Below are positions 44,688 to 54,193 of a stretch of DNA of 64,000 nucleotides, piece after piece. A program made the translations under genes and the position numbers. The stretch is from Hygrophila difformis (taxonomy: Eukaryota; Streptophyta; Magnoliopsida; Lamiales; Acanthaceae), in the NCBI GenBank assembly GCA_030278955.1, contig JAOANR010000011.1, positions 43,635,417-43,699,416 of the forward strand, read 5' to 3'. Numbering within the stretch: the first letter of the stretch is position 1; every line of letters begins with the position of its first letter. The notes beneath the pieces are model-generated. The model worked only from the letters and a program-made list of their open reading frames with translations. It had not been told where the DNA came from and did no database searches.

Positions 44688-47600
44688 CTTGATTTTGCAT
44701 TCCAAGCGAGCTCCTGAGTCTTGCAAACACTTCATACTTGAGGGGTTTAGTGAAAATGTCGGCGACTTGATCTTTTGACTTCACATACTCCACTTGGACT
44801 TCTTTCTTCGCAATGCAGTCTCTAATGTAGTGGAACCGAGTGTCAATGTGCTTACTCCGATTATGAAATACTGGATTCTTTGCTAATGCAATCGCTGACT
44901 TATTGTCCACATAAATCCTTGTGGGCTCCTCTTGTGGCCATCCAAGCTCTTTTAATAAACTCCTTAGCCAGATAGCATGACAAACACTCGAAGTGGCAGC
45001 TACATACTCAGCTTCACACGTAGATAATGTCACAATTGGTTGCTTCTTTGACATCCAAGTGAATGCAGTACCTCCCATGAAGAATACGAACCCACTTGTA
45101 CTCTTTCGATCATCATTGTCTCCAGCCCAATCGCTATCACTATAGCCAACAAGCTGATAATTATTAGTACTTGAATAAAGTAGGCCATAGTTGAGTGTAC
45201 CTTTGAGATATCTGAGAATTCTTTTTGCTGCCTTCAAGTGTGTAGTGGTTGGATTTTCCATAAAGCGACTCACAAACCCTGTAGCATATAGAATATCTGG
45301 CCTTGTGCAGGTTAAGTACCTTAAGCTTCCAACCAAGCTCTTGAACATTGTTGGATCTATCTTTTCTCCTTCATCATGCTTGGATAATTTATTTCCACTG
45401 ACCATTGGAGTATTTGTTGGCTTGCAGTTCTCCATCTTGAACTTCTTAAGAATCTCCTTCGTATAGCCTTCTTGTGCAAGGAAGACTCCATGCTCAAGTT
45501 GCTTAACCTCCACACCGAGATAGTACGCCATCAGCCCGATGTCAGTCATATCAAATTCTTTGGTCATAGCCTTCTTGAATTCTTCAAACAACTTTCGGTT
45601 GTTTCCGGTGAAGATAAGATCGTCTACATACAAACAAACAATTAAGATATCATCACCTTTAACTTTGACGTAAAGGGCATGCTCATGTGGGCATTTTGTG
45701 AAACCATTATCCTCCAAATACTTGTCAATTCTGCTGTTCCATGCCCTTGGTGCTTGCTTTAACCCGTATAGAGCTTTTTTCAACTTCAAGACTTTGTCTT
45801 CTTGCCCTTTCACCTCATAGCCTGGTGGCTGCTTGATGTAGATCTCTTTGTCAATCACTCCATTCAAGAAGGCTGACTTGACATCCATCTGGTAGATTTT
45901 CCATCTATTCTGGGCTGCAAGAGAAATTATTAGTCTTATAGTTTCAAGGCGAGCCACGGGAGCAAATACCTCATCATAGTCAATTCCGGCTCTTTGACTA
46001 TATCCTTTAGCAACGAGCCTTGCTTTGTATCTCTCAATTTCTCCCTTAGAGTTCTTTTTTGCCTTAAACACCCATTTGACTCCAATTGCTTTGTGATTTC
46101 TTGGCAATGTTGCTAGCTCCCATGTATTATTCTTCTCTATGGATTTGATCTCCTCATCCATTGCCTTTCTCCACTTTTTGCTTTGTGCTGCCTCATCAAA
46201 GGTTAATGGTTCACAATCAGCAAATAAGCAGAAAAGTGTGAGATCTTCTAACCTTTCCGTGTCATCATAGATCTCATTGAGGCTCCTCACGCGTGATGTA
46301 GTTCTCTCATTCAAAAACGATGGTGGCGAGTCTCCAGCTTCTTGCGTTGGTGAAGCAGGTGGAGTCACTGGCTCTTCCTGAACTTCTTCTACTTGCTCAA
46401 CTTCTTCTTGGTCTCCGAGTTGTGGAATAATGAAATTGTAATTATTGATGTTGGATCCAAAATCCCATGCTCCTTCCTCATCAAACTCCACATCTCGACT
46501 TATGACAGTTTTCTTTGTATCAGGATTAAATAACTTGTAGCCTTTAGAGTTAGAGTCATACCCGATGAATATGTATGGCTCACTCTTGTCGTCGAGCTTT
46601 CTTCTTGTCTCGTCTGCCACGTGAGCATATGCTTTGCTCCCGAATACTCTTAGATGAGCGATTCCGGGCTTTCTCCCACTCCATGCTTCTTGTGGAGTCT
46701 TTCCCCATACACTTCGAGTTGGAGATCGATTGGATAGGTACACCGCGCATGCCACTGCTTCTGCCCAAAATTCTTTTGGAAGATTCTTCGTCTTCAACAT
46801 GCTGCGCGCCATCTCCACTATGGTTCTATTCTTCCTCTCTGCTACACCATTTTGTTGAGGAGATCTTGGAACAGTGAGAGGCCTCCGGATCCCGTTTGCT
46901 TCACAATACGCCATGAACTCATTGGATGTGAATTCACCACCTCGGTCGGTTCTCATGGATTTGATTTCTAGTCCGCTCTCCTTTTCAACGACAGCTTTAA
47001 ATTTCTTGAAGGCTTCAAATACTTCTGATTTATGCTTCAAGAAATACACCCAAGTTTTTCTAGAGAAATCATCAATGAAGAGCAGGAAATAATTGTTGTT
47101 ACCTAGAGAACTTGGCTTGATCGGTCCACAAACATCGGCGTGGATTAACTCCAACAGCTTTTTAGCTCGCGAGGTTGACTCCTTTGGGAATGGCCTTCTA
47201 GCTTGCTTCCCAAGTATACATCCTTCGCATAGTTGGTCAGGATGCTTGATGGATGGTAATCCTCTCACCATTTCCTTCCTTGATAACAACTCTAATCCTC
47301 CAAAATTTAAGTGCCCAAACCGTAGATGCCATAACCAAGACTTATCCTTAACGCAAGCTTTAAGGCATTTTGCTACATCATTCCGAATATTTAGTAGAAA
47401 CATCCTATTCTTCGACATTGGCACCTTCGCTATCAAATTATTTTCCTTATCTCTTATTGAAAGGTTATAATCCTTCAAGTGAATATCATAACCTTTCTCT
47501 AAGAGTTGTCCCAAACTCAATATATTATTTTTCATGTTGGGCACATAATAGACATTCGAGATGAAATCATGACCACCATTTTTTAAGCGAATCAAAATTT

Positions 47601-48729
47601 TTCCTTTTCCTTGAACTGGAATTTTTGATTCATCACCAAAGGAGACATTGCCACTTACCGATTCATCCAACTCCACGAACATGCTCCTTTTGCCGCACAT
47701 GTGGTTGCTTGCTCCCGTATCGAGGTACCAAGTATCATCTTGCCTTTCATTTTCTCCTTTGTACGCTAAGAGCACACTTGCATTTTCTTCCTTCTTGCTC
47801 TCAACGAAGTTGGCCTTCTCTTGAACCTTTTGTTTTTCTTTCCAACACTCGGAAGCATAATGCCCAAATCTATTACAATTATAGCATTTTATAGAAGATT
47901 TATCATACCTCGACTTCGGGTTACTCCTTCCATGACCAAATTCTTTTCTTTCTCCACTATTTGCATAGCCCCCTCTTGCTTGTCCTCGTCCTCTTCCTCG
48001 TCCACGTCCACGTTCTCGACTTTGTCCACGACCTCTCCCAAAACGATCATCACTTGGGCCTTCATCATTCTCTTTTGGCCTCACTTGCAATTTTAATAAT
48101 TGCTCAACTATGTCTTGCTTTCTTTTATGTTTTTCTTCATATGCTTGTAGTGACCCCATCAAGAGATCAATAGTCATCTCCTCCAAATTTTTAGTTTCTT
48201 CAATAGTCACCACAATATGCTCAAATTTGGGAGTTAGTGAACGCAATATCTTTTCCATTATTCTAACATCCTCCAATTTTTCACCATTTCTTTTCATTTG
48301 GTTCGATACCGTCAAAACTCTAGTAAAATAATCCGAAACGGACTCGGACTCTTTCATTTGTAGGGACTCAAATTCACCACGCAAAGTTTGGAGGCGTACC
48401 TTCTTAACTTGATCGGCTCCTTTGCATGATACTTGAAGCTTCTCCCATGCTTCCTTAGTGGTGGTTGCACTTGAGATCTTCTCAAAATCATCTTCTCCCA
48501 ATGCTTGGTAGATGAGATAGAGAGCCTTCTTGTCCCTCTTCTTTACATCTCGTAGCCGATCCTTTTGTTGTTGGGATAGTGATGCCTCATCTTGTGGTTG
48601 TTCATAACCACTCTCTACAATCTCCCAAACATCATGAGCACCTAAAAGTGCCTTCATCTTGATACTCCAATTATCAAAGTTGATCTTATTAAGTAAAGGG
48701 ACTTGGAAAGATTGTAGGTTGTTAGCCAT
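44683..48729 (-). CDS. Copia gag-pol polyprotein (1,348 aa), intact
   Basis: Single frame from ATG 48729, 40 bases inside the 5' LTR, to TAA 44683. Domains by residue: UBN2-type gag about 1-215; RG-rich linker about 230-260; zinc knuckle CYNCNRFGHYASEC 282-295; protease with DTG at about 337-339; GAG-pre-integrase about 450-510; integrase core about 520-640 (IHADVCGPI; RTDRGGEFTSNEF), followed by SPQQNGVAERKNRT; reverse transcriptase about 840-1085 ([28 protein letters not shown]); RNase H about 1160-1320 (SDSDWAGDNDDRKST, STCEAEYVAA, NRSKHIDTRFHYIRD). All catalytic motifs are present. It would supply capsid and enzymes for copy-and-paste movement. Confidence 0.95.
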   Translation of the reverse strand: MANNLQSFQVPLLNKINFDNWSIKMKALLGAHDVWEIVESGYEQPQDEASLSQQQKDRLRDVKKRDKKALYLIYQALGEDDFEKISSATTTKEAWEKLQVSCKGADQVKKVRLQTLRGEFESLQMKESESVSDYFTRVLTVSNQMKRNGEKLEDVRIMEKILRSLTPKFEHIVVTIEETKNLEEMTIDLLMGSLQAYEEKHKRKQDIVEQLLKLQVRPKENDEGPSDDRFGRGRGQSRERGRGRGRGRGQARGGYANSGERKEFGHGRSNPKSRYDKSSIKCYNCNRFGHYASECWKEKQKVQEKANFVESKKEENASVLLAYKGENERQDDTWYLDTGASNHMCGKRSMFVELDESVSGNVSFGDESKIPVQGKGKILIRLKNGGHDFISNVYYVPNMKNNILSLGQLLEKGYDIHLKDYNLSIRDKENNLIAKVPMSKNRMFLLNIRNDVAKCLKACVKDKSWLWHLRFGHLNFGGLELLSRKEMVRGLPSIKHPDQLCEGCILGKQARRPFPKESTSRAKKLLELIHADVCGPIKPSSLGNNNYFLLFIDDFSRKTWVYFLKHKSEVFEAFKKFKAVVEKESGLEIKSMRTDRGGEFTSNEFMAYCEANGIRRPLTVPRSPQQNGVAERKNRTIVEMARSMLKTKNLPKEFWAEAVACAVYLSNRSPTRSVWGKTPQEAWSGRKPGIAHLRVFGSKAYAHVADETRRKLDDKSEPYIFIGYDSNSKGYKLFNPDTKKTVISRDVEFDEEGAWDFGSNINNYNFIIPQLGDQEEVEQVEEVQEEPVTPPASPTQEAGDSPPSFLNERTTSRVRSLNEIYDDTERLEDLTLFCLFADCEPLTFDEAAQSKKWRKAMDEEIKSIEKNNTWELATLPRNHKAIGVKWVFKAKKNSKGEIERYKARLVAKGYSQRAGIDYDEVFAPVARLETIRLIISLAAQNRWKIYQMDVKSAFLNGVIDKEIYIKQPPGYEVKGQEDKVLKLKKALYGLKQAPRAWNSRIDKYLEDNGFTKCPHEHALYVKVKGDDILIVCLYVDDLIFTGNNRKLFEEFKKAMTKEFDMTDIGLMAYYLGVEVKQLEHGVFLAQEGYTKEILKKFKMENCKPTNTPMVSGNKLSKHDEGEKIDPTMFKSLVGSLRYLTCTRPDILYATGFVSRFMENPTTTHLKAAKRILRYLKGTLNYGLLYSSTNNYQLVGYSDSDWAGDNDDRKSTSGFVFFMGGTAFTWMSKKQPIVTLSTCEAEYVAATSSVCHAIWLRSLLKELGWPQEEPTRIYVDNKSAIALAKNPVFHNRSKHIDTRFHYIRDCIAKKEVQVEYVKSKDQVADIFTKPLKYEVFARLRSSLGMQNQV

Positions 48730-48751
48730 CTTTCACAGGAGGAGGACCTTA

Positions 48752-48766
48752 TGGCTCTGATACCAC
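48752..48766 (-). promoter_or_regulatory. Primer-binding site of the young copia element
   Basis: The minus strand tggtatcagagccat, complementary to initiator Met-tRNA, lies two bases inside the 5' LTR. Confidence 0.92.
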
Positions 48767-48768
48767 TT

Positions 48769-49193
48769 TGTTGGAGGATAAAAATATGGAGGAAGGATAT
48801 TTGGGTGTGTAAATATTTGTGGACGTATGGTTTTATATTTGAGAGGTTAGAGGCTAAGTGTTAATATGGAGCTTGAAAGGTTTGAAAGAAGAGAAGGATG
48901 CTTGAGAAAGTTTTATTACAACTCAACTCACTTGTTCTTCTTGTTGTGTTGTTACAAAATGATCCATGCCACCACCTATTTATACTAGGCATGGATAATT
49001 CTAGATAAATCTAGCAAATATTACATTACAATAATTCTTAAATATTTTCTTGATCATTCCTACACATCTCTAGAATTCTCTATCAATTTCTATCATATTC
49101 TCTTCCTCTTTATTCTTCTAGAATTTTCATACTATTATCTTAAAGTCTTCTTCTAGAATTATCTATTACAAAATTAAGTTTAACATTCTAACA
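48769..49193 (-). repeat. Young copia element, 5' LTR
   Basis: A 425-bp copy with no difference from 44251-44675 seen on direct reading, followed by the CCTGT duplication. Confidence 0.93.
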
Positions 49194-49864
49194 CCTGTAA
49201 CTTCCGATGCGCTACACATGAATAAGTGGCAATCTTCGCATATTCTCAGATTCTTTACAATTCGGACCTTGGAGCCATCCTCTGTAGTCAGCAATGCATA
49301 TGCCAAGGCCTGCTTCTCACTATGATTCATCAGAATCCGACATTTCTCTTCATCATCCACATCATACAGCACAGATCCTAGATTTGGTTGATATCCCTTC
49401 ATTTTTAGTCTCTCAAGAAGTTTCTCTAGTGTCGTCTCCTCAATTTCAACAGACCTCGGGTGAGTCTTATTGCCTGTATAGAATTCGTGAACCACGCCCC
49501 TCTTTCCTTCAACCCAACTAAATCCAGGGTTCTTTATCATTCTGTTTTCCCTTGTTAATTTTCTTATTCTCAATACTTCTTCCCATCTCCCGGCCCTGGC
49601 ATAAACATCTGATAGCAGTATATAATTGCCCAAATTTTCTGGTTCAAGCTTGATTAGATGCTTTGCTGCAACTTCAGCAGCATGAACATTTGTATGAATA
49701 CGGCAAGCAGCAAGAAGTGGTCCCCAGATATTGGCATTGGCCTCCAACATTTGTATGAATACGGCAAGCAGCAAGAACATTTGTATGAATACCATTATTG
49801 CAGACTGCAGAGTATTCTTCGAAGTGTTTGGAATTTGGAAGTTGTCCAAATTTATACTCAGCAA
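49194..49864 (-). pseudogene. PPR pseudogene (copy 2), main part with large internal deletion
   Basis: The minus-strand frame begins MLSINLDNFQIPNTSKN, close to the LDQLPNSK start seen at the window edge in the intact gene. Within about 30 codons it jumps to the E/DYW end (NANIWGPLLAACRIHTNVHA). All PPR repeats are gone. The joint carries two extra copies of aacatttgtatgaatac (from 49746 and 49776, source at 49685), a repair-filler signature. The E/DYW part is well kept (KCRILMNHSEKQALA, LRICEDCHLF) but ends at the copia LTR. The lost repeats make the product unable to bind RNA as the parent would. Confidence 0.9.
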
Positions 49865-50187
49865 TCAGCCTGATTTTTTTTTTTTTTTTCCCTCCAACTT
49901 TTGTGCATAGACCAAAAAACCAATGCTAAAATAAAGCGAATTTTTAAACTTGCATCCATTAGACCAACGCAATGAAAGTTTAGATTTAATGAGGTAATTA
50001 TTTAGATTTTAGACTTAACACATGATTTAACTCTATCAAATTGGATATAACTTCTTTACATTTTAGAGCTGGTTTAGCAATTATTCATTAGCATTTGCAG
50101 AAAGGGAAGAGATAACCTGTAGTGATTTGAATTAATTATGTAATTATATTATATTTAGTGCATAACTAATGGTTAATTTAAATTATA
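49865..50187. other. Flank of the PPR pseudogene, no gene seen
   Basis: AT-rich sequence with a T-rich run at about 49,875-49,890. No open frame or repeat terminus was recognised. Confidence 0.4.
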
Positions 50188-50443
50188 CTCCCTCCGTCCC
50201 ATTTAAGATGTCTTGTTTGATTTCTGCACATAATCCAATGCATAAATCGATCATATCTCAAAATATATATGAAAAAATTATGTGAAATATATATTCTAAA
50301 ACTACACGATTAGACGAATCTAACAACACCGAACTCGACTATTTTTTTTCAAATAGTTACTTGCAATAATATTAAGTCAAAGTCAAACAATGAACAGTGT
50401 CAAAAAGTCAAACAGGACGTCTGAAGTGGGACGACGGAGGGAG
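50188..50443. mobile_element. Stowaway MITE
   Basis: Near-perfect inverted ends, ctccctccgtcccatttaag and gacgacggagggag, are flanked by TA (50186-50187, 50444-50445). It is 256 bp and the best-preserved member in the window. Confidence 0.92.
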
Positions 50444-50885
50444 TAGTATTTGGCTATTAGTAGAGGTTAATAAAATTACTAATATTTGATCAAATTGTGC
50501 CTCTCAAATATAAGGTTTTTTTCCTAAAGATTGATACTTGGTGTGGGTTGTGACAGTGCCCATATGAATTTTCCTAGTAAAAATACATTATCATATCTAT
50601 CGGCTCTCATATGCCAATTGCTTGCGTCAACATAGATACTTTTAAATTTTTGCTAATTCGACGACAACTGAATTCTTTCAATTCAATAATGAAACTTTCT
50701 TATTTCTATTCAAATTTAGTAACCGAATTTTTTTCAGTTACCATTTATAAATTATAATCGAGCATTGGCAAAAAATACAAAAAATAAAAAATAGCACTAA
50801 GCGAATGGGTAAGGATTTGTTAAATGTAACAATGACTCTCAAAATTACAAAAATAAACACAAGTATGAATTCAGGATTTAGCCAC
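50444..50885. other. AT-rich stretch, nothing recognised
   Basis: No protein-like frame, repeat end or RNA gene was recognised between the Stowaway MITE and the TATA box at 50886. Confidence 0.35.
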
Positions 50886-50893
50886 TATAAATA
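50886..50893 (+). promoter_or_regulatory. TATA box before the defensin-like pseudogene
   Basis: tataaata in cactataaatattacc, about 60 bp before the ATG at 50952, at the spacing expected for a short-leader gene. Confidence 0.55.
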
Positions 50894-50951
50894 TTACCGA
50901 CTAATAATTAACTCCAAACCGTCACTTATGCAGCAGTTGAACAAAACAAAA

Positions 50952-51357
50952 ATGGCCAGCAGTAGCACCCCCCAAGTCTTTCGTCTTCCTTGTTCTCCTA
51001 CTCATTGCATTTGGTACACATTCATTATAAGACAGTAAATTTTTTATTGAAGAATTTTCATATTACCACATATTATATACTAGTATATGAATATGAAAGA
51101 AGTGATCCATATATCTTTAATGCTGAAGTTGTTTTATAAATTTGATAATATACGCAGATAATTGGGAATTGGGAACGGCGGGCGAGAAAACAAATGGAGT
51201 AGAAAGGGATGCCCAAACAAGATGCAAGAGTGGTAGTGACTGTAGTAACATTTAATTATTTGTCCTCCAAAGTGCAGTAGGAAGTCGTCACCTGCTGTAT
51301 ATTTGTAAGAGGGGTACGTATTTGCCTATATGTCCCTGTGCAGGGCTGAATCTGTGA
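50952..51357 (+). pseudogene. Decayed defensin-like (cysteine-rich secreted peptide) gene
   Basis: Exon 1 (50952-51013) starts ATGGCCAGCAGTAGCACC. After the C6 run, the neighbouring frame encodes a hydrophobic signal-peptide core (SFVFLVLLLIAF), so one base of the run puts it out of frame. The donor at 51014 and the acceptor tacgcag at 51157 fit. Exon 2 shows, in three successive frames, CKSGSDC, CPPKC and then CKRGTYLPICPC before TGA at 51355-51357. Spacings C-x5-C, C-x3-C and C-x8-C-x-C resemble plant defensin-like (LCR/DEFL) peptides. At least three indels disable it. Family assignment rests only on architecture and cysteine spacing. Confidence 0.5.
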
Positions 51358-51418
51358 TCTCATGCGAACTCAATAAAATTTTTATGGCTTTATAATTTCA
51401 TATTTCATCATTTTGCCC

Positions 51419-51483
51419 CATCTATAGAAGAATTCCCAACACAAAATGCTCTTTAAATTATGGCACATAGATAGGCTGCAATG
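51419..51483. repeat. 65-bp direct repeat, left copy (partner 53081-53145)
   Basis: catctatagaagaattccca ... gataggctgcaatg occurs on both sides of the copia remnant with one mismatch (aaatgctc/aaattctc). It is far longer than a copia target duplication (5 bp). Confidence 0.9.
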
Positions 51484-53080
51484 TGTTGGAATTTTGTTTT
51501 GAATCGGGAGAACAACACTTTTTGAGAATTTAGAGGTTGTGTATCTAAATCACGTTCTCCATTCTCTGATACCAATTCTGTTGTTCTGAATTGGGGAGAA
51601 CTATTGAGTTTAGGAATTATGCTTCTCTAAAACTCGTCTGATATTTTTTTCATTAACATTACACGGCTATTTATAGCCGGAAGGAATACAAACGTGACAA
51701 TACAACATTTTGGACAAACGCAATCCGCAATATTTGACGGATTGTTATTCAAACATTACTGCTTCTTTTGATTGCGGCTTCCTGTCGGTAATCCCTTTGC
51801 CATTTCTTTAGACTGAATGAGTTTAACATTTAACATTTTCCCCCTTAAACTCATTCCTTTAAAATCTTGTATCCCAAGCTCTTGGTGATTGCTTCAATCC
51901 ATAGCTTTCTTCAACAAATTTTTCTGCTCCAAAATTTCTTGTTTGCACAGCAATAATTATTTTTCCACCAATTTTCTGAATAGCTGTGGGATCTTCTTTT
52001 TCACTGCAGCTTCTTTCATGTGCTCCAACTTTTAAATTTGAGTGCATCAATGAGCGGCACAACTCCACTCCTTTTGTCATTTTCTTTAATTTGATTGTCC
52101 CAATTTCCAATCAAATAGCCCTGTCCCGTCCTTTTCTTTTCTTTAATTTCTTCATAGAAATCAGCATCCACACCAGTTCTCTCTCAATTGATTTTTTTTG
52201 GCTTGACTTTGGGAAGAGAGATCGGCCCCTGCGATGACACAAGGCAGGAGAAGGGCGGTGCTCACGGCGGCAAGCAGGCGGTGGAAGCTGCTGGGCGCAC
52301 TGTGGCAGCAGCTCTAGGAGGCTGGCGGATCTGACGCAGGGACGGCGACAGCGGATGGCACTAGAGGCAGCTCGGTGGTGATCGGATATGATGGACGGTC
52401 AGTGGTGGCTCAGTACATCGGGCTGGCGGCGATTGGCTCGGCGATGGTGTCGAATTTGATGATAGCAGCAGGCGGCACTTCGGCGGCGTTTGGCAATGGC
52501 TGCTGGTCGGCTCTCGGCGGTGCTCCGTGGTCGGAGGAGAGGAGCAGAGGCTCTGGCTCGTCGGAGTTGTGGCGACGATCTGGTGCTGCCGCGGCTAAAG
52601 CTGGTGTTTGGCAGCGGGCGAAGCTCGGCGCTCAGCGGTGGTTTAAGCTCGTCGTAGGTGTGGCGACGGCGGTGGTGCTTTGGCGGCTGCACTGGTGTTG
52701 GCAGCGGCTGGCTCAGGTTTCTTCCTGGCAACGGTGGTCTGCTCTTGCAAAACCCTGTAAGAAATGTCTTTTAATTGAGTGTTTATGCTCAATCTTTTTT
52801 TAATGCTCTGAGTTTGGATCGACTCAGGGTCTGGGCTCTACCCAGCTTTTCTTCTTCGCTCTGAGTTTGGATCACTCAGGATCACTCAGGCTCTGGGCTT
52901 CTACCCAACTTTTCTTCGCTCTGAGTTTGAATCAGCTCTGGGCTTCTACCCAGCTTTTCTTCTTTTGGCTCTGAGGTTTGGATCACTCAGGCTCTGATAT
53001 CAAATGTTGGAATTTTGTTTTAAATCAGGAGAACAACACTTTTTGAGAATTTAGAGGTTGTGTATCTAAATCCCGTTCTC
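51484..53080 (-). mobile_element. Rearranged, internally deleted copia remnant
   Basis: Both ends carry the same LTR start, tgttggaattttgttttgaa (51484 on and 53005 on), truncated to about 76-85 bp. A second LTR-like start follows at about 51,585 (tgttctgaattggggagaac). Only a scrap of reverse transcriptase ([10 protein letters not shown], minus strand near 51,870) survives. The interior is mostly the GC-rich leader (52,230-52,760) like that of the element at 30,637. Primer-site sequences ctctgataccaa and ctctgatatcaaa occur next to the LTR starts. Gag-pol is gone. Confidence 0.8.
52800..53000. repeat. Minisatellite in the copia leader, about 50-60 bp unit
   Basis: gctctgagtttgga and tctgggcttctacccagcttttcttc are repeated about four times with small indels. 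The related element at 35.6 kb has a single version (gctctgagtttgatcgctcaagctctg). Confidence 0.8.
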
Positions 53081-53145
53081 CATCTATAGAAGAATTCCCA
53101 ACACAAAATTCTCTTTAAATTATGGCACATAGATAGGCTGCAATG
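53081..53145. repeat. 65-bp direct repeat, right copy (partner 51419-51483)
   Basis: See the left copy. It begins immediately where the truncated LTR (…cccgttctc) stops. Confidence 0.9.
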
Positions 53146-53354
53146 GAGTAACTCTGAATATATTATATACTATGTATGGTTCTTTCATCTTCTGTCTTGT
53201 GATATGTTCTCCGCGGAGATAAATAAAAGATGGGGCGATACTGACAATAATCTAGCAAAGTTGTGCGTCCACAAGTACGATCCAAGTTCTGCCCATCTGT
53301 TATTTTTTTTTTTTATCTTTTTTTTCCCTTATATACTCCTCCTTATTTTCAATA

Positions 53355-53623
53355 CTTCCACCTTCTCGTTTAAATTGTTACGGTTGACTCTTTGGCACTA
53401 ATCATTGTTTAAATTTAATTTGAATTTTTATCATAGTTATGTAAGAAAAAACAAATAGTCAAGTGAGATCTTGTTAGATTCGTCTAATTTTGTAGTAGTT
53501 TTATAATATCAAATTTTTATAATTTTTTATTGTACACAATTTGAATTATTAACCGTTAAAAATGTGTATCGATACACGTGTCAGGTGGGTCCGTAACAAT
53601 TATAATGAGACGTACGGGGGTAG
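53355..53623. mobile_element. Stowaway MITE (diverged)
   Basis: The left end cttccaccttctcg and right end gagacgtacgggggtag are imperfect inverted repeats. The inner parts taaattgttacgg and ccgtaacaattata pair well. It is flanked by TA (53353-53354, 53624-53625). Confidence 0.75.
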
Positions 53624-53647
53624 TATAATCCATCCAAAACTTCAATT

Positions 53648-53806
53648 TCTAAATGGTCAAAGTCACTCCGACTCCCAACCTCAACCTATAGGTTGGGGTT
53701 TGATTCTCACTCGGCCCCCTATTCCTCCATTTTATCCCTTTGTAATTTATATTACATGGGCTTCCATCACCATTTCCTAGTCTGTATAGACGGTTCAGCA
53801 AAAAAA
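53648..53806 (+). mobile_element. SINE copy with 21-bp target duplication
   Basis: B box gggtttgattctcactcgg and family end tctgtatagacggttcagc plus A tail; the A-box half is eroded. The direct repeats 53627-53647 and 53807-53827 (aatccatccaaa.cttcaatt) differ at one base. Confidence 0.88.
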
Positions 53807-53845
53807 AATCCATCCAAATCTTCAATTATTAATATTTATATTAAA

Positions 53846-53871
53846 AATGTATATATATATATATATATATT
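53846..53871. repeat. AT dinucleotide microsatellite
   Basis: A run of ta/at repeats after the SINE. Similar AT runs occur at about 16,456-16,483 and 40,711-40,731. Confidence 0.85.
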
Positions 53872-53899
53872 CAACGACTGATGAGGACTTAATGATACT

Positions 53900-54193
53900 T
53901 ACAAAAGAACCCTAACTTTTTGGATATCCATTTTTAAAGTGTTGAGAATGAAATTTTAGCGGGTTGTTTCAACAATTTGAAGATGGAGAATTAAATTTAA
54001 GTCGGCGGGTTTTGAGTTAATAAAGTTTACTTATTTAAAGTTTGTTGTGAACTTGTGATCCAAGTTAACATATTTAAAAATGATTTTCATATGTAAATAA
54101 GGTAATTACTACAACAGATATATAAATTGAAGCCAGATCGAGAAGTAAAAGCCCATTCTATATATTGCGTTCATTATTTCATTCTCTGCAAAC
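53900..54193 (+). promoter_or_regulatory. Promoter block of F-box copy 3
   Basis: The block closely matches 20,630-20,912. It contains the conserved cagatatataaattgaagcc (TATA box about 54,119-54,126), some 70 bp before the ATG at 54194. The downstream leader catttcattctctgcaaacatg is shared by all copies. Confidence 0.6.

Larger units (their letters stand above)
44251..49193 (-). mobile_element. Full-length, intact Ty1-copia retrotransposon (4.94 kb)
   Basis: Two 425-bp LTRs (44251-44675, 48769-49193) read as identical by eye. The target duplication is CCTGT (44246-44250, 49194-49198). The primer site tggtatcagagcc follows the 5' LTR by two bases on the minus strand, and the polypurine tract AAGAGGGGG abuts the 3' LTR. 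One uninterrupted gag-pol frame fills the interior. It splits the copy-2 PPR pseudogene. Identical LTRs and an open frame indicate a very recent, possibly still mobile, insertion. Confidence 0.96.
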
